Source: Chitinophagaceae bacterium (GTDB lineage Bacteria > Bacteroidota > Bacteroidia > Chitinophagales > Chitinophagaceae). Taken from it: DNA of 64,000 bases. Each line of letters begins with the position of its first letter. Within the stretch, counting starts at the first letter, position 1. The stretch covers positions 1 through 64,000 of the forward strand of contig SAIX01000049.1 of NCBI GenBank assembly GCA_004028765.1, given 5' to 3'. This document shows, piece after piece, positions 38,008-47,982 of this stretch. The translations under genes were made by a program, and so were the position numbers. The notes under the pieces were generated by a model, which did no database searches, was not told the origin of the DNA, and saw only the letters and a program-made list of their open reading frames with translations.

Positions 38008-38568
38008 TACAATGCAGGAAATATTCAATCAGTGTTGTACGCACTGGAAAGAATCGGAATGGAAGCAGCGGTAACCGATGATCATGCAGTGTTGCGATCT
38101 GCAGATAAAGTGATCTTTCCGGGCGTAGGCGAAGCCAGCAGTGCCATGGCATACCTGCGGGAACGCAGATTGGATATTTTGCTGACCCAACTGAAACAAC
38201 CAGTGCTGGGGATCTGTCTTGGTATGCAACTCATGTGCCGGCACAGCGAAGAGAATGATACCGATTGTCTTGGTATTTTTGATACAGGCGTAAAACGTTT
38301 CAGCGGCAACCTGAAAATACCGCAGATCGGCTGGAACAAAGTGCTCGATACCAAATCACCTTTGTTCGATCAGGTTTCAGCGGAGCCGTATTGTTATTTT
38401 GTACACAGTTATTATGCCGAACTATGTGAAGAAACCGCCGGTGTTACGGAATACAGTATCCGTTTCAGCAGCGCACTGCAGAAAAATAATTTTTATGGTG
38501 TGCAGTTCCACCCTGAAAAAAGTGCCGGTGCGGGGGAACAGCTATTGAAAAATTTTATCTCACTGTAA
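37987..38568 (+). CDS. hisH: Imidazole glycerol phosphate synthase subunit HisH
   Basis: VKYNAGNIQSVLYALERIG, VIFPGVGEASSAMAYL, VLGICLGMQLMCRHSEE, FYGVQFHPEKSAGAGEQLLKNF. Confidence 0.96.
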   Translation: MKLAIVKYNAGNIQSVLYALERIGMEAAVTDDHAVLRSADKVIFPGVGEASSAMAYLRERRLDILLTQLKQPVLGICLGMQLMCRHSEENDTDCLGIFDTGVKRFSGNLKIPQIGWNKVLDTKSPLFDQVSAEPYCYFVHSYYAELCEETAGVTEYSIRFSSALQKNNFYGVQFHPEKSAGAGEQLLKNFISL

Positions 38569-38599
38569 ATAGGTGTTGGTCTTATTCATTTTTAAAATA

Positions 38600-38715
38600 A
38601 AACAATTGATACCTAAAGTCTCTGCGAAACCTCTGCCTCTCCGCGCCTCCGTGGTGAAAAGAAATAATCGCAGTATTGTAACCCCCCAATTCTTAATCCT
38701 TCATTCCTAATTCAT
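38600..38715. repeat. Intergenic repeat block between hisH and hisA
   Basis: ctctgcgaaacctctgcctctccgcgcctccgtggtgaaaa and caattcttaatccttcattcctaattcatcattc units. Confidence 0.7.
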
Positions 38716-38724
38716 CATTCTTTC

Positions 38725-39471
38725 ATGCTCATCATTCCCGCCATAGATATCATCGACGGAAAATGTGTCCGCTTAACGCAGGGCGATTATGCACAAAAAA
38801 CCGTGTACAACGAAAACCCGCTCGAAGTGGCCAAAGCTTTTGAGGGGGCGGGGTTACAGCGCCTGCACCTGGTTGATCTTGATGGCGCCAAAGCCGGTTC
38901 GGTGAAAAACCAGCAAGTGCTTGAAGCCATTGCAGCCGGAACAAAACTGGTGATCGATTTTGGAGGTGGTATCAAAAAAGAAGAAGACCTGAAACGGGTG
39001 TTTGATTGCGGTGCGGCATTCGCCACCATTGGCAGCCTGGCCGTAAAAAATGAAACGCTGTTTGCAGCGTGGATCCAAAAATACGGAGCGGATAAATTTT
39101 TACTGGGTGCGGATGTGAAAGAAGAAAAGATCGCTGTTGCCGGCTGGCTCGAAACAACCGATATCGGTATCTATCCATTTCTGGAAAAATATATTGGCTA
39201 CGGATTAATTAATGTGTTCTGTACCGATGTAAGCAAAGACGGTAAACTCGAAGGCCCTTCCATTGAACTGTATCAAAACATCATTCAACGTTTTCCTGCG
39301 TTACAGTTTATTGCAAGTGGTGGCGTAGCCACGGTTGATGACCTTCACCAACTGAATGCCATCGGCTGCAGTGGCGCCATTGTAGGAAAAGCTTTTTATG
39401 AAGGCAGGATCACACTCGATGAACTTGCGCGCATCAACCAATCCGGTAATCCGAAATCCGTAATTCATTAA
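38725..39471 (+). CDS. hisA: ProFAR isomerase HisA
   Basis: [80 protein letters not shown]. Confidence 0.97.
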   Translation: MLIIPAIDIIDGKCVRLTQGDYAQKTVYNENPLEVAKAFEGAGLQRLHLVDLDGAKAGSVKNQQVLEAIAAGTKLVIDFGGGIKKEEDLKRVFDCGAAFATIGSLAVKNETLFAAWIQKYGADKFLLGADVKEEKIAVAGWLETTDIGIYPFLEKYIGYGLINVFCTDVSKDGKLEGPSIELYQNIIQRFPALQFIASGGVATVDDLHQLNAIGCSGAIVGKAFYEGRITLDELARINQSGNPKSVIH

Positions 39472-39479
39472 TCAACACC

Positions 39480-40238
39480 ATGCTCACCAAAAGAATCATA
39501 CCCTGCCTCGATATCAAAGACGGCCGCACCGTAAAAGGGATCAATTTTGAAAATATCCGCGATGCCGGTGATCCCGTTGAACTGGGGGCATTGTATGCAG
39601 GGCAGGGTGCAGATGAACTGGTTTTTCTCGATATCACCGCAACGGTAGAGAAAAGAAAAACACTCAGTGAACTGGTGAACCGCATTTCGCATAAGATCAA
39701 TATCCCTTTTACAGTGGGCGGCGGCATCAGCAGCGTGGAAGATGTGCGGGTACTGTTGCAGAATGGCGCCGATAAAATTTCTGTGAATACGGCGGCCTAT
39801 AAAAACCCGCAACTCATCAACGAGCTCGCCAAACAATTTGGCAGCCAGTGTGTGGTACTGGCGATCGACACCAAACAGGAAGCTGATGGCAACTGGTATG
39901 TGTACCTGAATGGTGGCCGCACCAAAACGGATTCGCTTTGTACCGAATGGGCCAGGCAGGCCGTGGACCTGGGTGCGGGTGAAATATTGCTGACATCCAT
40001 GAACCATGATGGCACCAAACAGGGGTTCGCGCTGGATATCACTTCCCGTTTGGCAATGGATCTGCCGGTGCCGGTGATCGCATCGGGTGGTGGCGGAACG
40101 ATGGAACATTTTGTGGATGTATTTGAACAGGGCAAGGCTGATGCTGCATTAGCCGCTTCCATTTTTCATTTTAAAGAGATCGGGATACCTGATTTAAAAG
40201 AATACCTCTCGGCCAGGGGAATTGTGGTAAGACGATAA
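39480..40238 (+). CDS. hisF: Imidazole glycerol phosphate synthase subunit HisF
   Basis: [69 protein letters not shown]. Confidence 0.98.
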   Translation: MLTKRIIPCLDIKDGRTVKGINFENIRDAGDPVELGALYAGQGADELVFLDITATVEKRKTLSELVNRISHKINIPFTVGGGISSVEDVRVLLQNGADKISVNTAAYKNPQLINELAKQFGSQCVVLAIDTKQEADGNWYVYLNGGRTKTDSLCTEWARQAVDLGAGEILLTSMNHDGTKQGFALDITSRLAMDLPVPVIASGGGGTMEHFVDVFEQGKADAALAASIFHFKEIGIPDLKEYLSARGIVVRR

Positions 40239-40382
40239 GCGGGGATCGCAGATTGTATAAGATGATGCAATCTTGCACTAACTTCGTTCGCTGCTGAAGG
40301 GGGTCATATAATTGCTGCCAAGCGGACCAACTGTACAAGTGTGCGACGCAAGAAAGCTGAACAGCGTACAAAAGCCGGTAAC

Positions 40383-40979
40383 ATGAAAATAGATTTTAAA
40401 AAATATGCAGACGGACTGGTTCCGGCCATTGTGCAGGATTATACCACCCATAAAGTGCTGATGCTCGGATTTATGAGCGCCGATGCCGTGCAGAAAACCG
40501 AACAGACCGGTAAAGTGACTTTTTACAGCCGCAGCAAAAAAAGACTTTGGACAAAAGGCGAGGAGAGCGGCAATTTCCTGGAGCTGAAAAGCATGGCGGT
40601 GGATTGCGACAATGACACACTGCTGATACAGGCACACCCGACCGGCCCGGTATGCCATACCGGCGCAGATACCTGCTGGAGCGAGCGCAACCATTCGGAT
40701 AATTTTTTGTTTTATCTCGAAGACATCATCCGCCTGCGCAAACAGGTGTCGCCCGATGAATCTTATGTGGCGAAACTGTTTGGCAAAGGCATCAATAAGA
40801 TCGCGCAGAAAGTGGGGGAGGAAGCTGTGGAACTGGTGATAGAAGCCAAGGACGATAACGACGAATTGTTTATAAATGAAGCCGCCGACCTGCTTTTTCA
40901 TTATTTACTTTTGCTTAACGCCAAAGGCCATAAATTACAGGATGTAATGAATGTGCTGCAAAAACGTCATTCTAAATAA
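40383..40979 (+). CDS. hisIE: Bifunctional phosphoribosyl-AMP cyclohydrolase / phosphoribosyl-ATP pyrophosphatase
   Basis: GLVPAIVQDYTTHKVLMLGFMSADAV, SRSKKRLWTKGEESGNFLEL, GPVCHTGADTCW; HisE part YVAKLFGKGINKIAQKVGEEAVELVIEAK. Confidence 0.96.
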   Translation: MKIDFKKYADGLVPAIVQDYTTHKVLMLGFMSADAVQKTEQTGKVTFYSRSKKRLWTKGEESGNFLELKSMAVDCDNDTLLIQAHPTGPVCHTGADTCWSERNHSDNFLFYLEDIIRLRKQVSPDESYVAKLFGKGINKIAQKVGEEAVELVIEAKDDNDELFINEAADLLFHYLLLLNAKGHKLQDVMNVLQKRHSK

Positions 40980-40980
40980 A

Positions 40981-42078
40981 ATGAGAAAAGGATTGCTTTT
41001 GTTGTTGTTGCCGGTACTGGGAATGGCCCAGGGCGGACAGGGTTTTGTGATGAACCCACCTGCTGCTTCCGGTTTTGAGATCAAAGGAACGCTTACCGGC
41101 GCGCCGGATACGATTACCGTTCGTTTGCTGGATGGCAATGATGGACATGTGGTAACCAGCGACAAAGCCAGGAAAGGTGTGTTTACCTTACGGGGCAAAC
41201 TGAATGAGGCCGGTATCATGCAGCTGGCTGTGAATGGAAAACCTTTTATGCTCGATATTTTTATCGGGAATGATAAAATGACGCTTACCGGAGATATCAA
41301 CAGCCTGCCTGCCGCCACAATCAAAGGGTCTGCTGCACAGGACGATTACCAGGTATTCAAAACACGTTTCAATAACCAGTTCACCACATTGCGTACACTG
41401 GTAGGAATGATCAATCCCGAAAAAGACCCTGCAAAAAAAGATTCGCTGATACAGGTATATAACCAGGCGAAGAATGTGATTGTGAATAATGCTATCCAGT
41501 TTGCCCGCGAAAAACCGGCTTCTGTGGTAAGCTCGCTTGCCGTGTATGCGGTAATGCCTGTGATGGGCAGCCAGGATGAAGTGGCGAATGCTTTTTCGAT
41601 ACTGCAGCCAGCTGCTAAAAAAACAATTTTCGGAAGAGAAATTGAGGGGAAATTAATAGGTATGGTCGGGACACAGGCGCTCGAATTTTCACAGAAAGAT
41701 GTGGATGGGAAACTGGTGTCGCTTTCTTCTTTCCGTGGCAAATATGTATTGGTTGATTTCTGGGCGAGCTGGTGCAGGCCCTGCCGGGCAGAAAACCCGA
41801 ATGTGGTGAACGCGTACCATGCTTTCAAGAATAAAAATTTTACCGTGCTTGGGGTGTCATTGGATCAGTCAAAACCCAATTGGCTGGAAGCGATCCGTGC
41901 CGATGGGTTAACCTGGACGCATGTGAGCGACCTTCAATACTGGAACAATGCCGTGGCTCAGCTATACCATATTCAAAGCATTCCTGCCAACCTGCTGATC
42001 GACCCCAACGGGAAAATTGTAGCCCGTGACATCAGGGGTGAGGAACTGCAACAAAAGTTACGGGAGTTGTTGAAGTGA
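40981..42078 (+). CDS. TlpA/ResA-like thioredoxin-fold protein with N-terminal DUF4369-like domain
   Basis: FRGKYVLVDFWASWCRPCRAENPNVVNAY (WCRPC) and LYHIQSIPANLLIDPNGKIVARDIRGEEL. Confidence 0.92.
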   Translation: MRKGLLLLLLPVLGMAQGGQGFVMNPPAASGFEIKGTLTGAPDTITVRLLDGNDGHVVTSDKARKGVFTLRGKLNEAGIMQLAVNGKPFMLDIFIGNDKMTLTGDINSLPAATIKGSAAQDDYQVFKTRFNNQFTTLRTLVGMINPEKDPAKKDSLIQVYNQAKNVIVNNAIQFAREKPASVVSSLAVYAVMPVMGSQDEVANAFSILQPAAKKTIFGREIEGKLIGMVGTQALEFSQKDVDGKLVSLSSFRGKYVLVDFWASWCRPCRAENPNVVNAYHAFKNKNFTVLGVSLDQSKPNWLEAIRADGLTWTHVSDLQYWNNAVAQLYHIQSIPANLLIDPNGKIVARDIRGEELQQKLRELLK

Positions 42079-42310
42079 GGTGTTTACTTGTTTATTTGTT
42101 ATTTGGTTTATTTGTTTATTGGTTTGCGGGATGTTTAGCCACACTCACCACTCACCATTGACGATTCACGAAATCACGAATTGACGAATTGGCGAATTGC
42201 GGATACATACTCACCACTGCCCACTCACCACTCACTGGTTTCTTGCAAAGAAGCAAAGGCTTGGAGTTACGCGAAGCAGGGTAAAAAGATTTCACTTCCT
42301 CTGTTCCTTG
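42079..42310. repeat. Mosaic intergenic repeat array
   Basis: tttacttgtttatttgttatttggtttatttgtttattgg followed by actcaccactcaccattgacgattcacgaaatcacgaattgacgaattggcgaattgcggata; latter part resembles 4838-4890. Confidence 0.8.
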
Positions 42311-42318
42311 TTCGGTAT

Positions 42319-42672
42319 TCATTTCAAAAACACTTCTTTATACCGCGCTTCATCAAAGCCGATAGCAATCACTTTTCCATCTTTCTCGATTACGGGTCGC
42401 TTGATGGCACTGGTATGTTGGATGAGCAGGGCAATGGCAGTTTTTTCATTGGTAACGGATGCCTGCGTGGCTGCATCAAGTTCGCGCCAGGTGGTGCTGC
42501 GCTTGTTCAGGAAATTTTCCCAGCCCACCTGCATGCTCCATTTTTTTAGTACAGTGGCGCTGATGCCCGATTTTTTATAATCATGAAAATCATATGGTAT
42601 TTTATGTTTATCTAACCAGGTAAATACCTTTTTTACCGTGTCGCAATTGGGGATCCCGTAAACTGTATACAT
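42319..42672 (-). CDS. ArsC/Spx/MgsR-family protein
   Basis: MYTVYGIPNCDTVKKVFTWLDKHKIPYDFHDYKKSGIS...RPVIEKDGKVIAIGFDEARYKEVF. Confidence 0.9.
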   Translation of the reverse strand: MYTVYGIPNCDTVKKVFTWLDKHKIPYDFHDYKKSGISATVLKKWSMQVGWENFLNKRSTTWRELDAATQASVTNEKTAIALLIQHTSAIKRPVIEKDGKVIAIGFDEARYKEVFLK

Positions 42673-42767
42673 ATTTTACCGATTAATGACACAAAAATAC
42701 CTAAGTATTGCTTTTTTAAACCTGCAAATACCCGCAGATACGCTTATTTTGCGGCAGCAATCGTTTC

Positions 42768-45224
42768 ATGCGTTTATTTCTACTCCTTTTTTTAATAACG
42801 GGTTTTTATCAACCAGCACAATCGCAGGATGCCAAACTGCGTAATAAAGTAGTGGGCAGTCTTATCGGAAACGTGGTTGATAACGGTTCGGGTAAACCGG
42901 TACCGGCCGCCACGGTATCCTTGTTCCGTATCGATATGGCAGCAGAAGCGGTTTCACAGCTCAGCGATAAGAACGGCGGCTTTGATTTTGAAAAATTAGC
43001 CCCGGGATATTATCGCTTACAGGTGGATATGGTTGGCTTTGCGAAGATGCGGATCGACAGTATCCATATTTACACCGAAAGAACAGATATCAACCTCGGG
43101 GATATCAAACTGAATTCAACCACTGCTGCTTTGAATGATGTGGTGGTGTATTCTGAGAAACCATTGGTGGAAAACAAAGACGGGAAAGTAATTTACAATG
43201 TTGCAGAAAGCGCTTTGAGCAACGGCTCCAATGCTTCCGAAATGCTGCGTAACCTTCCGCTGATGTCGGCCAACCCGGATGGCACATTAATGCTTCGCGG
43301 CAAAGAGCCCCTGATTCTGATGGATGAGAAACCCGTGAACCTGAATGGCCAGCAATTAACCGACCTGCTGGAAAGTTTACCCGCAAACGTGGTTGAAAAA
43401 GTGGAAGTGATGCAGAATCCGCCACCGGAATACGCGACTTACCCCGGCGGTGTGATCAATATCATTACCCGCAAAGGCCGTATCGGGATTTACCAGCGCA
43501 TCAGTGTCAGCGGCGGAACACGCGGTGAAGCGGCAGTTTCGGGGAATTTTAATTACCGCAGCAGCAAACTCAATATCAGTTCAAGTGCGGGTTATGGAGT
43601 GGGTGAGTCGATCGGCAATTCATGGTCGCACCGGCAGAATATTTATCGCGACTCCACAAATTATTTTTATTCTGAATCGCGTTACAATAATTTCAGCAGG
43701 CACCCCAATGCGCGTTTCCAGGCCGATTATGATTTTACCAAAAAGAGTACACTCAGTTTTGTGTACCAGGGCAATCTCAATTTCTTTAACAACGAGAGCA
43801 ATGTATTGTACAACAACCGGGATAGCGCTCTGAACGTTTACAAAGCCAGTTCCAGGGCCAATGCGTATGATGGTACCGGTTATAGTCATGGTTTTTCGTC
43901 TTCTTACCAGTGGAAAGGAAAGAACCCCGTGGAAAAACTGCAGGTGTACAGCGGGATCAGTTTCAGCAAAAACCTGAACGACCGTGATTTTTACCAGCAG
44001 TACCTGCAGACAGATTTTTTACCGACAGGCCTCGATTCCACGCAGCTGCAGATCACGGATAATTATATCACATCTTTTTATGTGAACCTGAATTATAACA
44101 AACCGCTGAATGATACGGGTACCATCTATCTCTCAACCGGGAGTTCGTATGCTTCCAATTCTTATCACAATATCCTGAACACAAGTTTCCTTCGCAAAAC
44201 CGACCGCATTTTTGTTGGTAACGATCTGCTCAGCAATAATTTTTATTTCCGCCAGGGTATTTATGCGGTGCGCGCTGCACTGGTGATCAGTTTATCCGAA
44301 CAAGTGAAACTGATACTCGGTGCGCAGGCAGAGCATACGCAAACCGATTTCCAGTTCATCAAAGGCAATGCGCCTGATGCAAACAATGCTTACTGGCGCC
44401 TGCTGCCCAATTTCACATTGCGCAAAGAATTCGACAAACAGTTCAATATGTCGTTCGTGTTCCGCGAAACCATCCGCCGGCCGGGTATCACGGAACTCAA
44501 TCCCAGCATCGATTACAGCGATCCGTACAATATCCGCTTTGGCAACCCTTATATCCAGCCATCGCTTACGGACAATTACGATCTTAACTTCAGCTACGCG
44601 GAAAGAAATTTCAATATCAATGCCAACCTGGGGTATAACCGGGTGAAGAATGTATTCAATTCTATCCGCACACTGGCCGACAGCGGTAAAACACAAACCA
44701 CTTACCAGAATATTTCAGACCAGGAAGAATACCAGGCCAGTATCTGGAGCGGTATCACCCTCGCAAAAAAATTACGGATCAATGTAAGTGGCGGATATAA
44801 TTATAATAAATACAGCGACCGCGAAAAACAATTATACCGCTATGTGGATGGCGGAACCATCTATGCCACGCTGAATTACAGTTATTCCCCCGATAACCTT
44901 ACCATGATCGAAGCCAATAACCGGTATACAAGTTATGCAGGTCCGCAGGGGCGTTCGAGGAGCAATGTGAACATGAGCCTGAGTGTGCAGCGGAAATTTT
45001 TTAATAAGCGATTTGTAGTTGCGCTTGCAGCGATAGACCCCTTGGGTCTGCAGAAATACCACGGCTATACTTACGGAACCAATTTCATGATCGAAAGCAA
45101 CAGTGTAAGCAATACAAGGAATTTCCGTTTATCGCTCAGCTACCAGCTTAGTAAAGTAAAGATCCGGAGCAACCTCAACGATAAGCAAAAACAGGACGCG
45201 CTCGATAAATTGAAACATAACTGA
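42768..45224 (+). CDS. Outer membrane beta-barrel (TonB-receptor-like) protein with carboxypeptidase-regulatory N-domain
   Basis: GNVVDNGSGKPVPAATVSLFRI, plug-like LILMDEKPVNLNGQQLTDLLESLPANVVEKVEVMQNPPPEYATYPGGVINIITRKG. Confidence 0.92.
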   Translation: MRLFLLLFLITGFYQPAQSQDAKLRNKVVGSLIGNVVDNGSGKPVPAATVSLFRIDMAAEAVSQLSDKNGGFDFEKLAPGYYRLQVDMVGFAKMRIDSIHIYTERTDINLGDIKLNSTTAALNDVVVYSEKPLVENKDGKVIYNVAESALSNGSNASEMLRNLPLMSANPDGTLMLRGKEPLILMDEKPVNLNGQQLTDLLESLPANVVEKVEVMQNPPPEYATYPGGVINIITRKGRIGIYQRISVSGGTRGEAAVSGNFNYRSSKLNISSSAGYGVGESIGNSWSHRQNIYRDSTNYFYSESRYNNFSRHPNARFQADYDFTKKSTLSFVYQGNLNFFNNESNVLYNNRDSALNVYKASSRANAYDGTGYSHGFSSSYQWKGKNPVEKLQVYSGISFSKNLNDRDFYQQYLQTDFLPTGLDSTQLQITDNYITSFYVNLNYNKPLNDTGTIYLSTGSSYASNSYHNILNTSFLRKTDRIFVGNDLLSNNFYFRQGIYAVRAALVISLSEQVKLILGAQAEHTQTDFQFIKGNAPDANNAYWRLLPNFTLRKEFDKQFNMSFVFRETIRRPGITELNPSIDYSDPYNIRFGNPYIQPSLTDNYDLNFSYAERNFNINANLGYNRVKNVFNSIRTLADSGKTQTTYQNISDQEEYQASIWSGITLAKKLRINVSGGYNYNKYSDREKQLYRYVDGGTIYATLNYSYSPDNLTMIEANNRYTSYAGPQGRSRSNVNMSLSVQRKFFNKRFVVALAAIDPLGLQKYHGYTYGTNFMIESNSVSNTRNFRLSLSYQLSKVKIRSNLNDKQKQDALDKLKHN

Positions 45225-45236
45225 TCAGACGATCAT

Positions 45237-45635
45237 TTATTCTTCCCATTCATCCACCGCTTCGTTTTCTGCCAATTCCCGGCCAAACTGGAGCATATAT
45301 CCATTGTTGTCGTAGATAGCGAATTCGCGCATATTGTGCGGGAAATTTCCAATGGCATAACCAATGGTGCATTGGGTTTTCAGTTTTTCCCATAATGCAT
45401 CCACTTCATCTGTATAAATATAAAAACTGCCGGTGCATACGGGCTTGCCATTATAAGGTTCATGTTCATTAGGGCGCGCAAACATCAACGCCACATCATC
45501 CTTATGTAAATGGCACCAGCCCCATGTTTCATTGTATTCATCCAGCGTAAATCCAAGGGTTTGCCCGTAGAAAAGGATGGTGGCAGCAAGGTCGTTGCTC
45601 CACAGCATGGGGGTTAATCCGTTGAAATGTATCAT
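45237..45635 (-). CDS. VOC/glyoxalase-bleomycin resistance superfamily protein
   Basis: LTPMLWSNDLAATILFYGQTLGFTLDEYNETWGWCHLHKDDVALMF...AIYDNNGYMLQFGREL. Confidence 0.9.
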   Translation of the reverse strand: MIHFNGLTPMLWSNDLAATILFYGQTLGFTLDEYNETWGWCHLHKDDVALMFARPNEHEPYNGKPVCTGSFYIYTDEVDALWEKLKTQCTIGYAIGNFPHNMREFAIYDNNGYMLQFGRELAENEAVDEWEE

Positions 45636-45639
45636 GTAT

Positions 45640-46158
45640 CTATTGAGCCGTGGCTTTTGTTTGGAGCTTTGCAGCCAGCCAGCTTTTTTTTACAGGTATC
45701 ATCCAGTTGGAAAGCAGAGCGGCTTTATCGGCTACCAGGTTATTGAAATAAATGGTATCTGCGCTTATAAAACCATTTTCCATTGCGTAGTTAATTTGAG
45801 CAAGTGGGATGGCTTGTATTTTTTCTTTTACAAGAAAGGCGAGATTCTGGCGGTTGAACATATCCACCTGAAATGTTTCTTCTATTTTTTTGATAAGATG
45901 TACGGAACTGTCGGTACTGCATCCGCTGACACCAGCCCTGGTTTCATCGGCCATTAATACAACGAATTGACCAAATAACAGGTTGGCATATCCTTTTACA
46001 GGGGTGCCATGTGTATTCCAGCGCGACAAAAAATCATTCAGCATATCCTCGATCTGCAAAGCTTCGCTGATCAGAAAAATGCGGCTGCTCTGGTATATCC
46101 ATACACGGGAATCTGGGGAAAAATATTCCGGTATTAAATGGCTGAATTCGTATTGCAT
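45640..46158 (-). CDS. Conserved Bacteroidetes protein of unknown function (often misannotated as ABC transporter ATPase)
   Basis: VWIYQSSRIFLISEALQIEDMLNDFLSRWNTHGTPVKGYANLLFGQFVVLMADE; no Walker motifs. Confidence 0.75.
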   Translation of the reverse strand: MQYEFSHLIPEYFSPDSRVWIYQSSRIFLISEALQIEDMLNDFLSRWNTHGTPVKGYANLLFGQFVVLMADETRAGVSGCSTDSSVHLIKKIEETFQVDMFNRQNLAFLVKEKIQAIPLAQINYAMENGFISADTIYFNNLVADKAALLSNWMIPVKKSWLAAKLQTKATAQ

Positions 46159-46215
46159 GGTGTAAAATTACAGAATTACCGGTTTTACCGGGAACTGGTT
46201 TCTTTGCCAAGAATA

Positions 46216-46995
46216 TCATTCCATACTCGCTGCGATCATTTCAGCGATATCGAGTACGGCCACTTCACTTTCTTTTTCGCGGTTTTTTACGCCATCGGTC
46301 ATCATGGTATTACAGAAAGGGCAGGCCGATGCGATAAAAGAAGCGCCGGTAGCGAGGGCTTCATCCGTTCTTTCGATATTGATCCGTTTTTCGCCAGGTT
46401 CATCTTCCTTGAACATCTGGGCGCCGCCTGCACCACAGCAAAGCCCATTGGTACGGCACCGTTTCATTTCCACGAGTTCGGCATCGAGGCTTTCCAGTAC
46501 TTTACGGGGTGCTTCATAAATATTGTTCGCACGGCCGAGATAACAACTGTCGTGGTAAGAGATTTTTTTTCCTTTGAAAGAACCGCCTTCTTTCAGTTTT
46601 ATTTTTCCTTCATCGATAAGCTGCTGCAACAAAGTGGTATGATGGATCACTTCATAATCACCACCGAGTTCGGGATATTCATTTTTTAAGGTGTTGAAGC
46701 AGTGCGGACAGGTGGTAACAATTTTTTTGATACCATAACCATTCAGCACCTGGATATTCTGGTAGGCCATCATCTGGAAAAGAAATTCGTTTCCCGCCCT
46801 TCGTGCCGGGTCGCCGGTACAGGCTTCTTCTTTTCCGAGTATCGCATATTGATAACCCACTTTGTCAAGTATCGCTGCAAATGCCTTCGTGATTTTTTGT
46901 GCGCGCTGGTCAAAACTGCCGGCACAGCCCACCCAGAAAAGAATATCGGGTGTTTTGCCTTCGGCCATCATCTCTGCTAGGGTATTCACTTTCAT
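46216..46995 (-). CDS. (Fe-S)-binding CCG-domain protein (LutA/HdrB-like)
   Basis: VGCAGSFDQRAQKITKAFAAILDKVGY, EEACTGDPARRAGNEFLFQ, TTCPHCFNTLKNEYP, YHDSCYLGR, LCCGAGGAQMF. Confidence 0.93.
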   Translation of the reverse strand: MKVNTLAEMMAEGKTPDILFWVGCAGSFDQRAQKITKAFAAILDKVGYQYAILGKEEACTGDPARRAGNEFLFQMMAYQNIQVLNGYGIKKIVTTCPHCFNTLKNEYPELGGDYEVIHHTTLLQQLIDEGKIKLKEGGSFKGKKISYHDSCYLGRANNIYEAPRKVLESLDAELVEMKRCRTNGLCCGAGGAQMFKEDEPGEKRINIERTDEALATGASFIASACPFCNTMMTDGVKNREKESEVAVLDIAEMIAASME

Positions 46996-47101
46996 CCGGA
47001 AGAATTTGTACGAATGTACTTTTTTTTCGATAACAGGTAACCTTGTGTGGAACGGAATAACGCGTGTTGGTATATGGCACAGTTATCGTACTTTCCCGCT
47101 T

Positions 47102-47731
47102 ATGATCTATGTGTTATTCCTGGGCTTTCTCGTTAGTTTTCTCGGGCAGTTGCCATTGGGCAATATGAGTTTTACTTCCACGCAGATCGGTTTGCAGGAG
47201 GGGTTCCGCAAAGCCTGGCAATTCGCAATCGGTGTGGCAATTGTTGAAATGATCTACCTGCGTTTTGCATTAACGGGGATGGATTGGGTGGTAAAGCACC
47301 GTGCATGGTTTCTTGTATTGGGATGGGTCACCGTAGTGATGTTCGGGGCATTGGGCATACTGGCATTCAGGGCAGCGGGAAAACAGGAAGGCGAAAAAAA
47401 AGCTTTGTTGCTGAACAATTCACTGCATCGTTTTTTTTTAGGGTTGATGATGAGCGCGCTCAACCCCGTGCAGATCCCTTTCTGGTTTTTATGGACTTCC
47501 ACTTTTATTCAAACAAAAGTTTTGCCTGTGGAAAGTTTTGCCTTTAACCTTTTCACTGCAGGCGCCGGTGCAGGCACCATCGGTGGTTTGGCTGTATATA
47601 TTCATGGGGGTAACTGGCTTGTATCCCGGATGAAAACCAGTAATAAAACCCTGAATAAAATCATGGGCATCATTTTTATCGTCACTGCATTGATACAATT
47701 GTACCGGATGATCTGGAAGCCGTTTATTTAA
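47102..47731 (+). CDS. LysE-family transporter
   Basis: MIYVLFLGFLVSFLGQLPLGNMSFTSTQIGLQEGFRKAWQFAIGVAIVEMIYL...SALNPVQIPFWF; downstream ATG chosen. Confidence 0.85.
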   Translation: MIYVLFLGFLVSFLGQLPLGNMSFTSTQIGLQEGFRKAWQFAIGVAIVEMIYLRFALTGMDWVVKHRAWFLVLGWVTVVMFGALGILAFRAAGKQEGEKKALLLNNSLHRFFLGLMMSALNPVQIPFWFLWTSTFIQTKVLPVESFAFNLFTAGAGAGTIGGLAVYIHGGNWLVSRMKTSNKTLNKIMGIIFIVTALIQLYRMIWKPFI

Positions 47732-47757
47732 CTTCTTTAACTATTTCAACCTATACC

Positions 47758-47940
47758 GCGAAACTTCGCGCCTTTGCGTCTTCGCGAGAAATTTGTGAAT
47801 GGTGAATGGTGAGTAGGGTCAGATTTTGCACACTAATAAACCAATAAACGATCCCGGCGAAACTTCGCGCCTTTGCGTCTTCGCGAGAAATTTGTGAATG
47901 GTGAGTGGTGAATTGTGAATGGTGAGTAGGATCAGGTCTC
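47758..47940. repeat. 48-bp direct repeat, period 99 bp (47758-47805 and 47857-47904)
   Basis: gcgaaacttcgcgcctttgcgtcttcgcgagaaatttgtgaatggtga present twice exactly. Confidence 0.9.
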
Positions 47941-47982
47941 CAAACCACTAGCCCGATAAACAAATAAACCAGGAAACCAATG

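Noticed and set aside
39468-40109. ORF of 213 aa on the minus strand
   Set aside because: Antisense to hisF; high-GC third-position shadow, no recognisable domain.
45640-46158. ABC transporter ATPase
   Set aside because: The name is common in databases for this Bacteroidetes family, but the sequence has no Walker A/B or signature motif.
47751-47963. ORF of 70 aa (THHSQFTTHHSQISREDAKARSFA...)
   Set aside because: Fully composed of translated intergenic repeats; not a gene.
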